From assembly GCA_902363735.1 (NCBI GenBank), contig CABJBA010000003.1, forward strand, positions 372,001-436,000: a stretch of DNA of 64,000 nucleotides, in the 5' to 3' direction. The translations under genes and the position numbers were made by a program. The stretch comes from Clostridiaceae bacterium (GTDB lineage Bacteria > Bacillota > Clostridia > Lachnospirales > Lachnospiraceae). This document shows positions 35,277-44,820 of the stretch, piece after piece. Every line of letters begins with the position of its first letter. Position 1 is the stretch's first letter. A model generated the notes under the pieces. That model made no database searches. It was not told where the DNA came from and was given only the letters and a program-made list of their open reading frames with translations.

Positions 35277-37193
35277 ATGAATAAAAAAGAAAAAAATCTC
35301 TTGAAACGAATTCTGATTGCAGGAGCCATCTTCTTTTTATCGATACCATTTGCACGCAGAGCACAGATGCTTGATCTGCTTGGTTGGGAGTTGTTCCAGT
35401 CTTCTGCTCTTGACTATATCGTGTTCCCGGCGTTTCTCATCTCCTACCTTATCATTGGCGGCGAAATTGTTCTGAAGGCATTGAAAAATATCCGTAAGGG
35501 ACAGGTGTTTGACGAAAACTTCCTGATGAGCATTGCCACAATCGGTGCATTCTTACTTGGTGAATACGCAGAAGGTGTGGCAGTTATGTTATTCTATCAG
35601 GTAGGCGAACTGTTTCAGTCCTATGCCGTTTCACGTTCACGGCGTTCAATCGCTGATTTGATGGATATCCGTCCTGATTACGCCAATGTAATGCGGGACG
35701 ACCAGTTGGTGCAGGTAGACCCGGAAGAGGTCACAGTTGGTGACACCATCGTTGTAAAGCCCGGAGAGCGTATTCCTCTGGATGGTGTTATAATAGATGG
35801 ACACTCTGCACTGGATACATCGGCGCTTACCGGTGAGTCAGTCCCTCGCGATGCCATTGTCGGTGATCCGGTCATCAGCGGCTGTATTAATCAGACCGGT
35901 AAACTGACAATTAAAGTTACAAAGGAATTCGGCGAATCCACTGTTTCTAAAATCCTGGAACTGGTTGAAAACGCCTCGGACAAAAAGAGTAAGAGTGAAA
36001 ACTTCATTACCCGGTTTGCACGGTACTATACGCCTTTTGTTGTATTTGCAGCAGTTGCCCTGGCTATCATCCCACCTCTTGTAATGAATCAGTCTTTTTT
36101 AATCTGGATTGAGCGTGCATTAACCTTCCTTGTTATATCCTGTCCGTGCGCATTGGTAATTTCAGTGCCACTCAGCTTCTTTGGAGGTATTGGTGGTGCC
36201 TCTAAGGCTGGTGTTCTGGTCAAGGGAAGCAATTACCTGGAGCTTCTAGCTGATACTGAAATTGTCGTGTTTGATAAAACAGGCACACTTACAAAAGGTA
36301 ACTTTGTTGTCAGTGAGGTTCATACCCTTAGCATGAGCAAAGATGAATTAATCAAAATTGCCGCACATGCAGAGGATTACTCCAGCCATCCAATTGCAGT
36401 AAGCATAAAAAAAGCGTATGGCAAGGCAGTTGATCCTTCCCTGATCAGTGATATTGAAGAAATCGCCGGTCATGGTGTACAGGCATCTATAGGCGGTAAA
36501 GTCGTATTAGCTGGTAACAGCAAACTCATGAAATTGAAAAACATTGCTTATGATCAGTCTTCCTCCACAGGGACAGTCGTTCATATCGCTGTAGATGGTA
36601 TCTATGCAGGCTACATCGTCATTGCAGATGAAATCAAGCCAGACTCTGCAAAAGCTATTCTTGAATTGAAAGCGGCAGGGGTAAAGCAAACGGTTATGCT
36701 CACTGGTGATGCGGATGCCGTAGGTAAAAGCGTAGCGAATCAGTTAAATCTGGATAAAGTATATACGGAACTGCTGCCTGCCGATAAGGTGATGCAAGTT
36801 GAGAAGCTAATCAGCGAAAAAAACTCCAAAAAAATGCTCGCTTTCGTCGGTGACGGCATTAACGATGCTCCTGTTCTGGCAAGAGCAGACGTGGGCATAG
36901 CCATGGGCGGACTTGGCTCGGATGCGGCGATTGAGGCGGCAGACGTTGTAATCATGACCGATGAACCTTCCAAAATCGCCACTGTAATGAAAATCAGCCG
37001 GAAAACACTCCGCATTGTAAGGCAGAATATAACCTTCTCCCTTGCGGTCAAGGGCATTGTGCTGATACTCGGAGCATTCGGCATTGCAAATATGTGGGGA
37101 GCCATCTTCGCAGATGTTGGAGTTTCCATTATCGCCATATTAAATGCTATCCGTTCTCTGAACGTCAAAAAGTTCACCCAGGCAAAAAAGTAA
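35277..37193 (+). CDS. heavy-metal P1B-type ATPase (Zn/Cd/Pb type)
   Basis: 638 residues with all P-type signatures: TGES at 185-188, the membrane metal motif C289-P-C291 in SCPCAL, phosphorylated D333 in DKTGTLT, SSHPIA (the HP motif of P1B pumps), and GDGINDAP. The CPC motif with a C-terminal span carrying Lys/Asp residues fits the ZntA/CadA subgroup that exports Zn2+, Cd2+ and Pb2+. The N-terminus has no metal-binding domain and is short. AAGGAGG before the ATG. The ArsR repressor gene lies convergent downstream. Confidence 0.95.
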   Translation: MNKKEKNLLKRILIAGAIFFLSIPFARRAQMLDLLGWELFQSSALDYIVFPAFLISYLIIGGEIVLKALKNIRKGQVFDENFLMSIATIGAFLLGEYAEGVAVMLFYQVGELFQSYAVSRSRRSIADLMDIRPDYANVMRDDQLVQVDPEEVTVGDTIVVKPGERIPLDGVIIDGHSALDTSALTGESVPRDAIVGDPVISGCINQTGKLTIKVTKEFGESTVSKILELVENASDKKSKSENFITRFARYYTPFVVFAAVALAIIPPLVMNQSFLIWIERALTFLVISCPCALVISVPLSFFGGIGGASKAGVLVKGSNYLELLADTEIVVFDKTGTLTKGNFVVSEVHTLSMSKDELIKIAAHAEDYSSHPIAVSIKKAYGKAVDPSLISDIEEIAGHGVQASIGGKVVLAGNSKLMKLKNIAYDQSSSTGTVVHIAVDGIYAGYIVIADEIKPDSAKAILELKAAGVKQTVMLTGDADAVGKSVANQLNLDKVYTELLPADKVMQVEKLISEKNSKKMLAFVGDGINDAPVLARADVGIAMGGLGSDAAIEAADVVIMTDEPSKIATVMKISRKTLRIVRQNITFSLAVKGIVLILGAFGIANMWGAIFADVGVSIIAILNAIRSLNVKKFTQAKK

Positions 37194-37251
37194 TCCCAAT
37201 TGGTGATATCACAGTCTTTACAATCAAACAAAGCTTAGCTGAGTATTTCAA

Positions 37252-37289
37252 ATGTGCTGCTCACACTAAAACGTGAGCAGCGCATTTTC
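37252..37289 (+). terminator. terminator of the metal-ATPase operon
   Basis: ATGTGCTGCTCAC pairs with GTGAGCAGCGCAT around an 8-base loop and is followed by TTTTCATTC. It lies between the convergent ATPase and ArsR genes. Confidence 0.85.
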
Positions 37290-37291
37290 AT

Positions 37292-37678
37292 TCATGATTC
37301 TTTGTGATTGGCAATCCCCTTTCCCGGGCAGGCAATTTGAAAAAAGTCATCAATCATGTGATGAATGAGACGGGCTGTTTCCGTATCCGCCAGGGTATAA
37401 TAAACTTCTTTTCCCTCTCTCCGGCTAGTTATAAGACCGCTGAGTTTTAATGATTTTAGATGATGGGACACTGCTGCTGTGCTCATTCCGATTGCTGCTG
37501 CAATGTTGATTCCGCATTCTTCGCAGTGACATAAAAGCCACAGAATCCGGAGTCTGGTGCCATCACATAGTTGCTGAAACATAGAAGAAACTTCTAAAAA
37601 AGACTGCTCTCCGGGCATTTTTTCTAAAATCGTTTGGATGTTTTGTCCATGGTCATGTGGCAAATTTGCTTTATTCAT
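37292..37678 (-). CDS. ArsR/SmtB-family metal-responsive repressor
   Basis: 128 residues from the ATG at 37678. The winged helix is clear: LCDGTRLRILWLL, the recognition helix MSTAAVSHHLKSLKLSGLI and the wing REGKEVYYTLAD. HCEECG in the alpha-3/4 region and His/Asp residues at the C-terminus (IHHMIDDF) are candidate metal ligands, as in CadC/SmtB proteins. The His-Asp-His N-terminus (LPHDHG) may add ligands. It is probably the repressor of the ATPase operon and of itself. Confidence 0.9.
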   Translation of the reverse strand: MNKANLPHDHGQNIQTILEKMPGEQSFLEVSSMFQQLCDGTRLRILWLLCHCEECGINIAAAIGMSTAAVSHHLKSLKLSGLITSRREGKEVYYTLADTETARLIHHMIDDFFQIACPGKGIANHKES

Positions 37679-37709
37679 TGAAATCACACCTTTCAAATCA
37701 AACGAGTAC

Positions 37710-37749
37710 TTGACTATTTAATTATATTCTTTTACTTTATAATAGTCAA
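37710..37749 (-). promoter_or_regulatory. promoter and operator of the ArsR gene
   Basis: On the minus strand TTGACT (37749-37744), a 17-base spacer and TATAAT (37726-37721). The promoter is bracketed by a 9-base inverted repeat TTGACTATT (37710-37718) and AATAGTCAA (37741-37749), consistent with autorepression. Confidence 0.72.
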
Positions 37750-37750
37750 A

Positions 37751-39271
37751 TCAGAAAATCCTCCATGCCACAATAAAATTATCTCTCCACCACTTAGTTC
37801 TTTGGCGATACACAACTTTACCATTACCTGATGAAGCATCAATCACCTTGCCATTTTCTGCAGCAATTCCCATATGTCCTTTTTCAATCACAATATCACC
37901 AGGCTGTATATCATCATAATTTGTGATCTTTTTATACTTACCGATTGTCCTCCAACCGCTGGAAGTCAAATAGCTTTGTCTTACACCAATCTGATTCAGA
38001 CTCCAGTACACAAAACCGGAACAATCAAAAGAATTAGGTCCTTTTGCACCCCAAACATATTTTGATCCCACTTTAGAAGCCGCAATATCTAACAGAGCTT
38101 GTACATTACCGCTGACTGCGCCGCCTCCTCCTGTCTTATTATCAGTGCCGCCCTTTCCGCTTCCCTGCGAACTTCCTGCTTTGGCTTTAATCGCATTTTC
38201 GCCAATAAGCGTTGTCATAGTTTTTATTCCAACTGTGCCATCGACGATCAGCTTGTTATTTTCCTGAAAAGATTTCACTGCTTTTTCTGTAATTTCCCCA
38301 TAATATCCAGTCACATTTCCAGACGGCAGATATCCAAGTTTACTTAACAGGCTCTGGACTCTTTCAACGCTTTCACTTTCTTCACCGATCACCAGGCCAT
38401 TGGGTCTTACTCCTGATTTTTTCAACTCTATACGGGTTGAAGGTCCCAGATATCCATCTACAACCAACCCATTTCTGGACTGAAACTGTTTTACTGCCTG
38501 AACTGTGTCATTTCCATAATTTCCATCCGGCAGCGTCGTCAAATATCCCAATTCTTTTAATCGCTTTTGAGATGCCAAAACAACCTCATTTTTCTCACCA
38601 TAAGTTAAAAAATTAGGTTTTACTTCTTCACTGTAAAGCAAATTTATAGTCTTCTGTCCCACCTTGCCATCTGCGGAAAGCTGGTTTACCTCCTGTAATT
38701 TAAGAACTGCCGCTTCCGTCAACTCGTCAAATGTTCCATTTATCTCATTTTCTGATATCAGATACCCCAGTTCATAAAGTCGGTTCTGAACTCTCTTTAC
38801 ATCCGTCCCCGCTATCCCCAGTGATATTGCGTAATATTTGGCATCAGGCGACATAATTGCTTCAAGAGTGGCAGGACCTGTAATACCATCCTGGGCCAGA
38901 TTATTTTGCCTTTGAAAAGCCTTTACCGCATCTGCCGTTACCGGTCCGTAGAATATAGTCGGTTCATCATTTTCCATGAACCCCAGATCCATCAGTCTTG
39001 CCTGAAGGTCAGCTACCGAGGAATGCTCAGTTCCTTCCGTCAGGTTTTCAGGTGCCATAGCTTCCGTACTGCCTTCTGTTTCCGGTTCCGAAATGCTCTC
39101 CATTTGCTGGTCAATTACGATATTTGTTTCATTCTCTGCCAGTTCTTCGTTTTTTACACGCCCTGAAACAGCGTCCTCAGGCTTTTTTGTACTTTGATAT
39201 ATAAGTGCCGACATGATCATTAATGCCAGCAGTAATATAGCCATCTTGTACTTTTTAATAAATTTCTGCAT
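37751..39271 (-). CDS. secreted NlpC/P60 hydrolase with peptidoglycan-binding repeats
   Basis: 506 residues. One N-terminal membrane segment at about 9-25 (MAILLLALMIMSALIY) acts as anchor or signal. After an acidic linker come four PG_binding_1-like repeats at about residues 85-345 (each with the pattern VKAFQRQNNL.xDGITG or close). A Gly/Ser linker leads to an NlpC/P60 domain with the catalytic Cys in FDCSGFVYW and His in KGHMGIA. It should cleave D-glutamyl-diamino acid bonds in peptidoglycan outside the cell. It follows the VanW gene in one transcription unit. Confidence 0.92.
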   Translation of the reverse strand: MQKFIKKYKMAILLLALMIMSALIYQSTKKPEDAVSGRVKNEELAENETNIVIDQQMESISEPETEGSTEAMAPENLTEGTEHSSVADLQARLMDLGFMENDEPTIFYGPVTADAVKAFQRQNNLAQDGITGPATLEAIMSPDAKYYAISLGIAGTDVKRVQNRLYELGYLISENEINGTFDELTEAAVLKLQEVNQLSADGKVGQKTINLLYSEEVKPNFLTYGEKNEVVLASQKRLKELGYLTTLPDGNYGNDTVQAVKQFQSRNGLVVDGYLGPSTRIELKKSGVRPNGLVIGEESESVERVQSLLSKLGYLPSGNVTGYYGEITEKAVKSFQENNKLIVDGTVGIKTMTTLIGENAIKAKAGSSQGSGKGGTDNKTGGGGAVSGNVQALLDIAASKVGSKYVWGAKGPNSFDCSGFVYWSLNQIGVRQSYLTSSGWRTIGKYKKITNYDDIQPGDIVIEKGHMGIAAENGKVIDASSGNGKVVYRQRTKWWRDNFIVAWRIF

Positions 39272-39304
39272 GCTGTACTTTATCCCTTTCAGTTTCCCTG
39301 TTCC

Positions 39305-40814
39305 TTACCGTATCTCATTAACTGCTGCTCCTGGCCCTACGGGGACAGGAAGAGGAGTTTGTGTTTCGCTGCTGTTATCAGATTCTGACGACTGGCTTTC
39401 GGACACTGTTTCCTGCTCACTTTCTAATGGTGGAACGGTCTCCGGATCAACAGCAGCTTCCACTGGCTGAGTTTTTGTCTCTGGTGCTGCCCTTCACGCC
39501 TTTTGTTGTTTCCACCTCCTGCCCCGTCTGCAGCGCTTGGTCTTCCTCATACTTTGGGGCAGGCGGATCATATTCTTTCACCTTCTCAGACCTCATGGAC
39601 ATCTTAACTCCCTCCGTCAGAATGGGCATACCAATAATTGAAACAGTCAGTTTTTTGTTTTCGAAAACAGCACGGATTGCAACAGATGTATTCTGCCTGT
39701 TTACAAACCTCAAATCCGGCCCGCTATAACCGTCGTAACTGACCATAGAGTCCTCCCCCGGAATTACATAGGACGGCTCAAAGCTATGGGGATTACGCTC
39801 CTTTGTTTTAATACCGGAAAAAATGATTGCATTGTATAACGTAGAGGAAACCTGGCAGACACCTCCCCCAGGCTCTTCAACAAATTCTCCATTACGATAT
39901 GCCCCGGCAGGTTTATATCCTCGTTCAATGGTCCTATTGCCTGTCGTCCTGTTAAACGAAAACTCCTCTCCTGGGAAAATAACCAATCCGTTTAATGCAT
40001 TGACTGCTAAGTTGATATTATTGTTTCGATTCTGGTTATCAGTTGTTATGGTTGAGAAGTTTCCAATCACTTTATATTCTTTTTTTGCCGCCGCAGCCGA
40101 AAGATTAGGGGACGTTTGACTGCTTTCCACAAAAATCGTCTCTTCGAACTTTTTGTTATTCACTGCATTCATGACATCCTGAACTGCTTTTTCCTGATTA
40201 ATTTCTACACCATTTGTTCCTTCGGAGTAAATCCATGTTTTACTTTCCTCATTCCTGCCTGTTAATTGTCCATTTAATGGGGCTTTATTCCACTTCTCAG
40301 CTGCTTTTTCAATCTGAGACCTTATGCTGTCCTCAATATCTGATAAATCTAAATTGTATATTTCATTCCCGTTATTTACATTCTCAGAATATATTTGTTC
40401 CACCAACTTTTCTACCTTTTCCGGTAAAGGGTTTTCCATTGGTTGGACTTTGTCATCATATCCCAATTGAAGATTCCAGGTATATGTATCCAAAAGCTTT
40501 TCTATTGTTTCTTCTTTGGTCAATCCTTCCATAGATATATCATCAATTTTAATGTTTTTTATCACATCCTTAATGATTTCCGTTTCCGTCTCCGGAATTG
40601 TTAACTCTGCAACGATTTTATCTGCAGAGGGATGTGCTTCTACGCTGCTGACACCTTTTCCCCTGCGAATCAATGATAATATATAAAAAAACAAAACAAT
40701 TAATAAACTTAAAATAACCATACCCTGTATAATCGTGCCGATATAAAATCTTTTTTCTTTATACGGATGTATAATCTTCCTTTTCCTGCTTCCCCCATTT
40801 CGATGTTCCTGCAT
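39305..40814 (-). CDS. VanW-family surface protein with 3' frameshift
   Basis: The main frame (39447-40814) encodes 455 residues: a basic N-terminus, a membrane anchor near 27-46, a PG-binding-4-like region, and a VanW domain near 240-390 (NGLVIFPGEEFSFN, GGGVCQVSSTLYNA). It ends abruptly in KNSASGSCC. The +1 frame beyond it is open from about 39490 to a TAA at 39305 and encodes an acidic, Pro/Ser-rich tail (PETKTQPVEAAVDPETVPP). That tail looks like a natural continuation, so the gene probably has a one-base frameshift near 39485-39495, whether real or a sequencing error. Confidence 0.82.
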
Positions 40815-40978
40815 CTTTCATGATCTCCTTTCTATTGCTCATACTTATTTCATTCTATTATCTTCATCATCTGTTTTAAAAATAAATAATCGAAATAATG
40901 CCCTCAAATGCCATACATTTATCATACTAAGGGGATGTGGTAATTTTATGAGCTTAATAAAATTTTACAAAAATTAAA

Positions 40979-41021
40979 AATGAGCAGAAAATTTCTTTTA
41001 TTCAAAATTTTTCTTCTCATT
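40979..41021 (-). terminator. terminator of the kinase-regulator unit
   Basis: On the minus strand AATGAGAAGAAAAATTT pairs with AAATTTTCTGCTCATT (one mismatch) and is followed by TTTTAATTTTTG. It lies just after the histidine kinase stop codon. The rest of the 212-base gap to the VanW gene shows no gene. Confidence 0.65.
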
Positions 41022-41026
41022 AATGT

Positions 41027-42433
41027 TCAGCTAATATTGGTGTTAACCGGAAATACCATAGTAAATACAGCACCCTGTCCTATTTCACTCTCTGCAAAAA
41101 TCTCTCCTTCATGCTTTTCCACAATTGCTTTCGTAATAGATAATCCGATTCCCATGCCGCCTGTTTTTTTACTTCTGGACTTGTCTACACGGTAAAAACG
41201 GTCAAATAAATATGGCAAATCTGCCTTTGGAATGCCGGGGCCGCTGTCTTTTACCTTGATTATAATTTTATTGGATAAGCTTTGGCACTCCACCATTATA
41301 TTGCCTCCCGCCGGAGTATATGTCAGAGCATTGGAGAGCAGATTTACCATACACTGTTTCAGTCTGTAATAATCTGCATGCATTAATGTCTTTAGAGGCA
41401 TGTTCATACCCAAGCTTATGTTCTTATTCTGTCGTTTAATTTCAAAATCCCGGAATACTTTCACACACAAATCATGAAATTCAAAGTTTGTTTTATTCAG
41501 AGCCTGTTTTCGGTTTTCTAAGGAATATAATTCCTGCAGCTGTCCCACGATATCAACCAAACGCAGGATCTCCCCATGACAGCTCTCCAGATGATCATTA
41601 TCTGCCGGCCAGATTCCATCCAACATGGCTTCTAAATGAGATTGCAGATTGGTTAGGGGGGTGCGAAGTTCATGAGCTACATCTACAGTTATCTGACGTT
41701 TTTGCTTTTCATCCTCTTTCAGTGCCAAAGACATTTTATTAATGGACTCTACCAGATTTGAAGTTTCCACCATGGAGGTTTTTTTATCTGACTGCACGCC
41801 ATACTCGCCTCCGGCTATCCTTTGTGCCATATGAATAACGCCAGTAATGGGTTTTGAGACGGTACGGGCGATCAGTACACCAAAAATAATCACCGCAACC
41901 AGAGAAATACCCCCAATCAGCAAAAGTGATTTATTCAAAGCCTTTAAAAGTTCCAGTTCACCATCATTTAAGGAATAAGGACCGTAATAACCTATTTTTA
42001 ATATTCCGGTAATACTTCCATCATGTTCTAATTGATAAGATTCCTCCGTATAGCTGCCCTTAAAATTAGGATAAGTTTTATGCATATTGCTTTCAGCATG
42101 CTGCAATACCATCCTGCACTCCTCAGCCCGGTGGCTTTGCACATCCCAATCAATATCTTTATTGGCAGACTGCATGTGAACAATCATACCATTTTGCAAG
42201 GCTGCATACCCAATAATTTCAATTCCATTTATGTCATATAAGTCTGTTTCGGAATTATATAGCTGGTTAATCTGAAAAACAATTTGATCAATCTGATTTT
42301 TTTGCTGTTTCTTTGCATAAGTTTCAAACATCCTGTCAGCCATCACATTAAAAAAAAGGCTGAGACATAAAACAGTCAATACCGCTATGACGGAATATGA
42401 AGTGATCAAGGTGTTTTTTAAAGTTTTTTTCAT
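41027..42433 (-). CDS. membrane sensor histidine kinase
   Basis: 468 residues. Membrane segments near residues 12-32 and 165-190 bracket an extracellular sensor domain. A HAMP domain follows (VSKPITGVIHMAQRIAGGEYG), then HisKA with the phosphorylated His in VDVAHELRTPLTNL, and HATPase with NLLSNALTYTP, DSGPGIP and GGMGIGLSI. It is of the OmpR/BaeS-like class. Its start overlaps the regulator stop by 4 bases (ATGA). Cell-wall genes lie on both sides, so cell-envelope stress is a likely signal. Confidence 0.94.
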   Translation of the reverse strand: MKKTLKNTLITSYSVIAVLTVLCLSLFFNVMADRMFETYAKKQQKNQIDQIVFQINQLYNSETDLYDINGIEIIGYAALQNGMIVHMQSANKDIDWDVQSHRAEECRMVLQHAESNMHKTYPNFKGSYTEESYQLEHDGSITGILKIGYYGPYSLNDGELELLKALNKSLLLIGGISLVAVIIFGVLIARTVSKPITGVIHMAQRIAGGEYGVQSDKKTSMVETSNLVESINKMSLALKEDEKQKRQITVDVAHELRTPLTNLQSHLEAMLDGIWPADNDHLESCHGEILRLVDIVGQLQELYSLENRKQALNKTNFEFHDLCVKVFRDFEIKRQNKNISLGMNMPLKTLMHADYYRLKQCMVNLLSNALTYTPAGGNIMVECQSLSNKIIIKVKDSGPGIPKADLPYLFDRFYRVDKSRSKKTGGMGIGLSITKAIVEKHEGEIFAESEIGQGAVFTMVFPVNTNIS

Positions 42434-43131
42434 GATTCGGCTCCGGTAAATTTATATCCTATTCCATGAACAGTAAGAATAAAAACGGGATTTTTACGGT
42501 CTTCTTCTATTTTAGTCCGGACGCTCTTAATATAAGTGTCAATACTTCTGTCATACCCGTCAAAATCGTCACCCAGAGCATATGTTATCAGCTGCTCTCT
42601 GGTAAAAATCCGGTTAGGAGCTTTGGCCATGGTTGCCAGTATTTTATACTCTGTGGGTGTCAGACCGGCATCTCTTCCGCAAACTTTTACTTCAGAATTT
42701 TGAAAATCAATGGCAAGGCTTCCCTGATTATACAAAACCGGAATGCTGGTAAGCTGATCGCTCTCTATCCGCCTTAAAATAGCCTCTATTTTTGCAACAA
42801 TTGTTCTGGGACTGAAGGGTTTAAAAATGTAATCGTCGGCCCCCATTTGAAGCCCTTTTATCAAATCGGCCTCTTCTGTCTTGGCCGTCAGCATAACAAT
42901 CGGAACCCGGGAACTCGTACGTATCATTTGACAAATCTGTTCTCCCATAATATCAGGAAGCATTAAATCAAGCAAAATCAGAGCAATCTCATTGGACTTA
43001 AACAATTCCATAGCAGTTGTCCCGTCATAAGCACTTAATACCTGATAACCTTCTTTTTCCAGATAAGCCCGTAATACATCCACTATTTTTTCTTCGTCGT
43101 CCACAATGAGAATCGTCCTGTTTCTTTTCAT
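42430..43131 (-). CDS. OmpR/PhoB-family response regulator
   Basis: 233 residues: receiver domain with acidic pair DDEE near 10-13, phospho-acceptor Asp in LILLDLMLPDIMG, Lys in YIFKPFSP, then a winged-helix DNA-binding domain (GLTPTEYKILATMAKAPNRIFTREQLI, SIDTYIKSVRTKIEEDRKNP). It is the partner of the overlapping downstream kinase. AGAGGAAG precedes the ATG. Probable targets are the nearby NlpC/P60 and VanW genes (inference from position). Confidence 0.95.
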   Translation of the reverse strand: MKRNRTILIVDDEEKIVDVLRAYLEKEGYQVLSAYDGTTAMELFKSNEIALILLDLMLPDIMGEQICQMIRTSSRVPIVMLTAKTEEADLIKGLQMGADDYIFKPFSPRTIVAKIEAILRRIESDQLTSIPVLYNQGSLAIDFQNSEVKVCGRDAGLTPTEYKILATMAKAPNRIFTREQLITYALGDDFDGYDRSIDTYIKSVRTKIEEDRKNPVFILTVHGIGYKFTGAES

Positions 43132-43183
43132 CTTCTTCCTCTTTATTTCTTTTTATAGTTCCGAATCCTTCCCTTATACTATA

Positions 43184-43780
43184 CTATAGGAAACGTCTGA
43201 TAGAAAGTATGGGCTTATATGTAGCCGGGGATACTTTAATTCCATCTTCCGGATTGCTTGAATGCACCAGTTGATTCTGTCCCATATAAATGCCAATATG
43301 TCCTTTATAGAATATTACATCACCAGGTATTGCATTTTCAAGGCCGCCAACATCAATTCCAGAACGTCCCTGTTCTCTTGAAGTTCTGGGAAGCGATATT
43401 CCAAACTGACGGAATACACTCATAACAAAACCAGAGCAATCAGCACCATTTGTCAGGCTGGTCCCACCATATACATATGGATTTCCTATAAAACGGGAAG
43501 CGTATGAAACGACCTGTTCCCCGATACTCTCCTGAAACACCGGAGGCGCTTCCGATACCGGTTCCATCAGGGAAATTCCCGGACCAATGACTGTGGATAA
43601 TGCAAAAATTTCCTCGTTGCCGCTTTCTGAAATAGGTAAGCTTTCTACAATGGGTATTTCTGTGTTTTCTGTTACAGCAGGCTGTGCATTGGCAGGAAAA
43701 TTATTAACAGAAGTAATGATCAGTCCTGCAAAAACCGCAACAATTCCTTTGTTTATCCCAATGAATTTACTTTTTCCCAT
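43184..43780 (-). CDS. secreted NlpC/P60 peptidase
   Basis: 198 residues from the ATG at 43780 (AGGGGA before). A signal peptide with a hydrophobic core (GIVAVFAGLIITS) and a likely cleavage after ANA gives a secreted protein. After a ~50-residue linker comes the NlpC/P60 domain: GNPYVYGGTSL, catalytic Cys in GADCSGFVMSVF, His in KGHIGIYMG, third residue in QLVHSS. It lies 52 bases upstream of the response regulator and may be the first gene of that operon, or a target of it. Confidence 0.92.
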   Translation of the reverse strand: MGKSKFIGINKGIVAVFAGLIITSVNNFPANAQPAVTENTEIPIVESLPISESGNEEIFALSTVIGPGISLMEPVSEAPPVFQESIGEQVVSYASRFIGNPYVYGGTSLTNGADCSGFVMSVFRQFGISLPRTSREQGRSGIDVGGLENAIPGDVIFYKGHIGIYMGQNQLVHSSNPEDGIKVSPATYKPILSIRRFL

Positions 43781-43931
43781 GATTTTATCCCCTAGTATGA
43801 TTGTCTTATATATTACATTTCCATTACAATTTATCACAGAAATGTGGGGATTATATGACTATTAAATAAACCCGTTTATAAATTTATATTTTTCATTGAC
43901 AAACAAAGAAAAAAAGCATATATTTACTATA

Positions 43932-43994
43932 GTTCAATATATGTTCAATTGTTCATATGTTATTTTGATTGAAATAATCATATCATTATATAAT
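43932..43994 (+). promoter_or_regulatory. promoter with repeated GTTCAAT boxes
   Basis: TTGATT (43965-43970), an 18-base spacer and TATAAT (43989-43994). Upstream, GTTCAAT-like boxes begin near 43932, 43943 and 43951, about one helical turn apart. They resemble half-sites of ArsR-type operators. The 317-base region contains no gene. Confidence 0.5.
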
Positions 43995-44097
43995 GTTAAA
44001 AGTGGGTATAGACATGGGCGATGCTGCTTCAACGCTGCCTGGATAAGCGTTATATTACGGGTCATTTTGCCGTGACAAATATTATGGAGGAAATGTG

Positions 44098-44682
44098 ATG
44101 GAAAATATTAAAATGATTGTTTTTATGCTGCTTTGCCTGTTTTATGCTGCCTATTTGATAAAAATGATACTGCTGCGGAGGCAGGGTGTTTCCGGTGATT
44201 TATTAGGAAAAGGCGGCAAACCTTCCAGAGCAAAAAGTATCGAAGTTCTTCTGAAAATTGTGACTTATGCCGGAGCAGCCGGACAGTTTATCAGTGTATT
44301 TTTTGCAGCGTTTATACCTGGCTTTACCACAATTTTACCTGTCCAACTTATTGGATTGTGCCTTATGGCCGGAGGATGTGTGCTTTTCCTTCTGGCGGTT
44401 ATCACCATGAAAAATAACTGGCGCGCCGGATACAGCACCAGCCAAAACACCAGTCTTGTCACCACCGGAATTTATAAAATCAGCCGAAACCCGGCTTTCG
44501 CAGGCTTTGATCTATTATATATTGGATGTTCACTGGTATATTTAAATTGTATCAACATTATATTTACTGTTGCGGCAATCATTCTGTTTCACATTCAGAT
44601 TACAGGGGAAGAAAAACACCTTATTCAAACCTTTGGACAACGATATGCGGACTATAAAGCAACAGTCAGACGTTATCTGTAA
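44098..44682 (+). CDS. isoprenylcysteine methyltransferase-like membrane protein
   Basis: 194 residues from the ATG at 44098 with GGAGG 7 bases before. There are about five membrane spans. The C-terminal region has the ICMT/PEMT signature: TTGIYKISRNPAFAGFDLLYIG and GEEKHLIQTFGQRYADYKATVRRYL. Bacterial members methylate lipids or other hydrophobic acceptors with S-adenosylmethionine; the substrate here is unknown. It lies upstream of an ArsR gene on the same strand, and its promoter carries ArsR-like boxes, so metal control is plausible. Confidence 0.85.
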   Translation: MENIKMIVFMLLCLFYAAYLIKMILLRRQGVSGDLLGKGGKPSRAKSIEVLLKIVTYAGAAGQFISVFFAAFIPGFTTILPVQLIGLCLMAGGCVLFLLAVITMKNNWRAGYSTSQNTSLVTTGIYKISRNPAFAGFDLLYIGCSLVYLNCINIIFTVAAIILFHIQITGEEKHLIQTFGQRYADYKATVRRYL

Positions 44683-44747
44683 ATAATTATTTTATGATAT
44701 GATACTTTCACTCTCTAGCAACATGCTATAATTTCTATTGAATCATA

Positions 44748-44798
44748 TTGACATTATTAATGCAGTAGCATATAATAGTTGAAAGATAATACAACTAT
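44748..44798 (+). promoter_or_regulatory. consensus promoter and operator of second ArsR gene
   Basis: TTGACA (44748-44753), 17 bases, TATAAT (44771-44776): a perfect consensus promoter. An inverted repeat ATAGTTG (44775-44781) / CAACTAT (44792-44798) overlaps the -10 box and start site, as expected of an autoregulated ArsR repressor. Confidence 0.8.
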
Positions 44799-44820
44799 TC
44801 AACTTATGCGAGGTGATTTT

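Noticed and set aside
34888..37749. Copper-exporting ATPase (CopA)
   Set aside because: The motif set (CPC with SSHP and no CopA-type N-terminal domains) together with an ArsR repressor fits Zn/Cd/Pb export better; CopA units usually have CsoR or CopY regulators.
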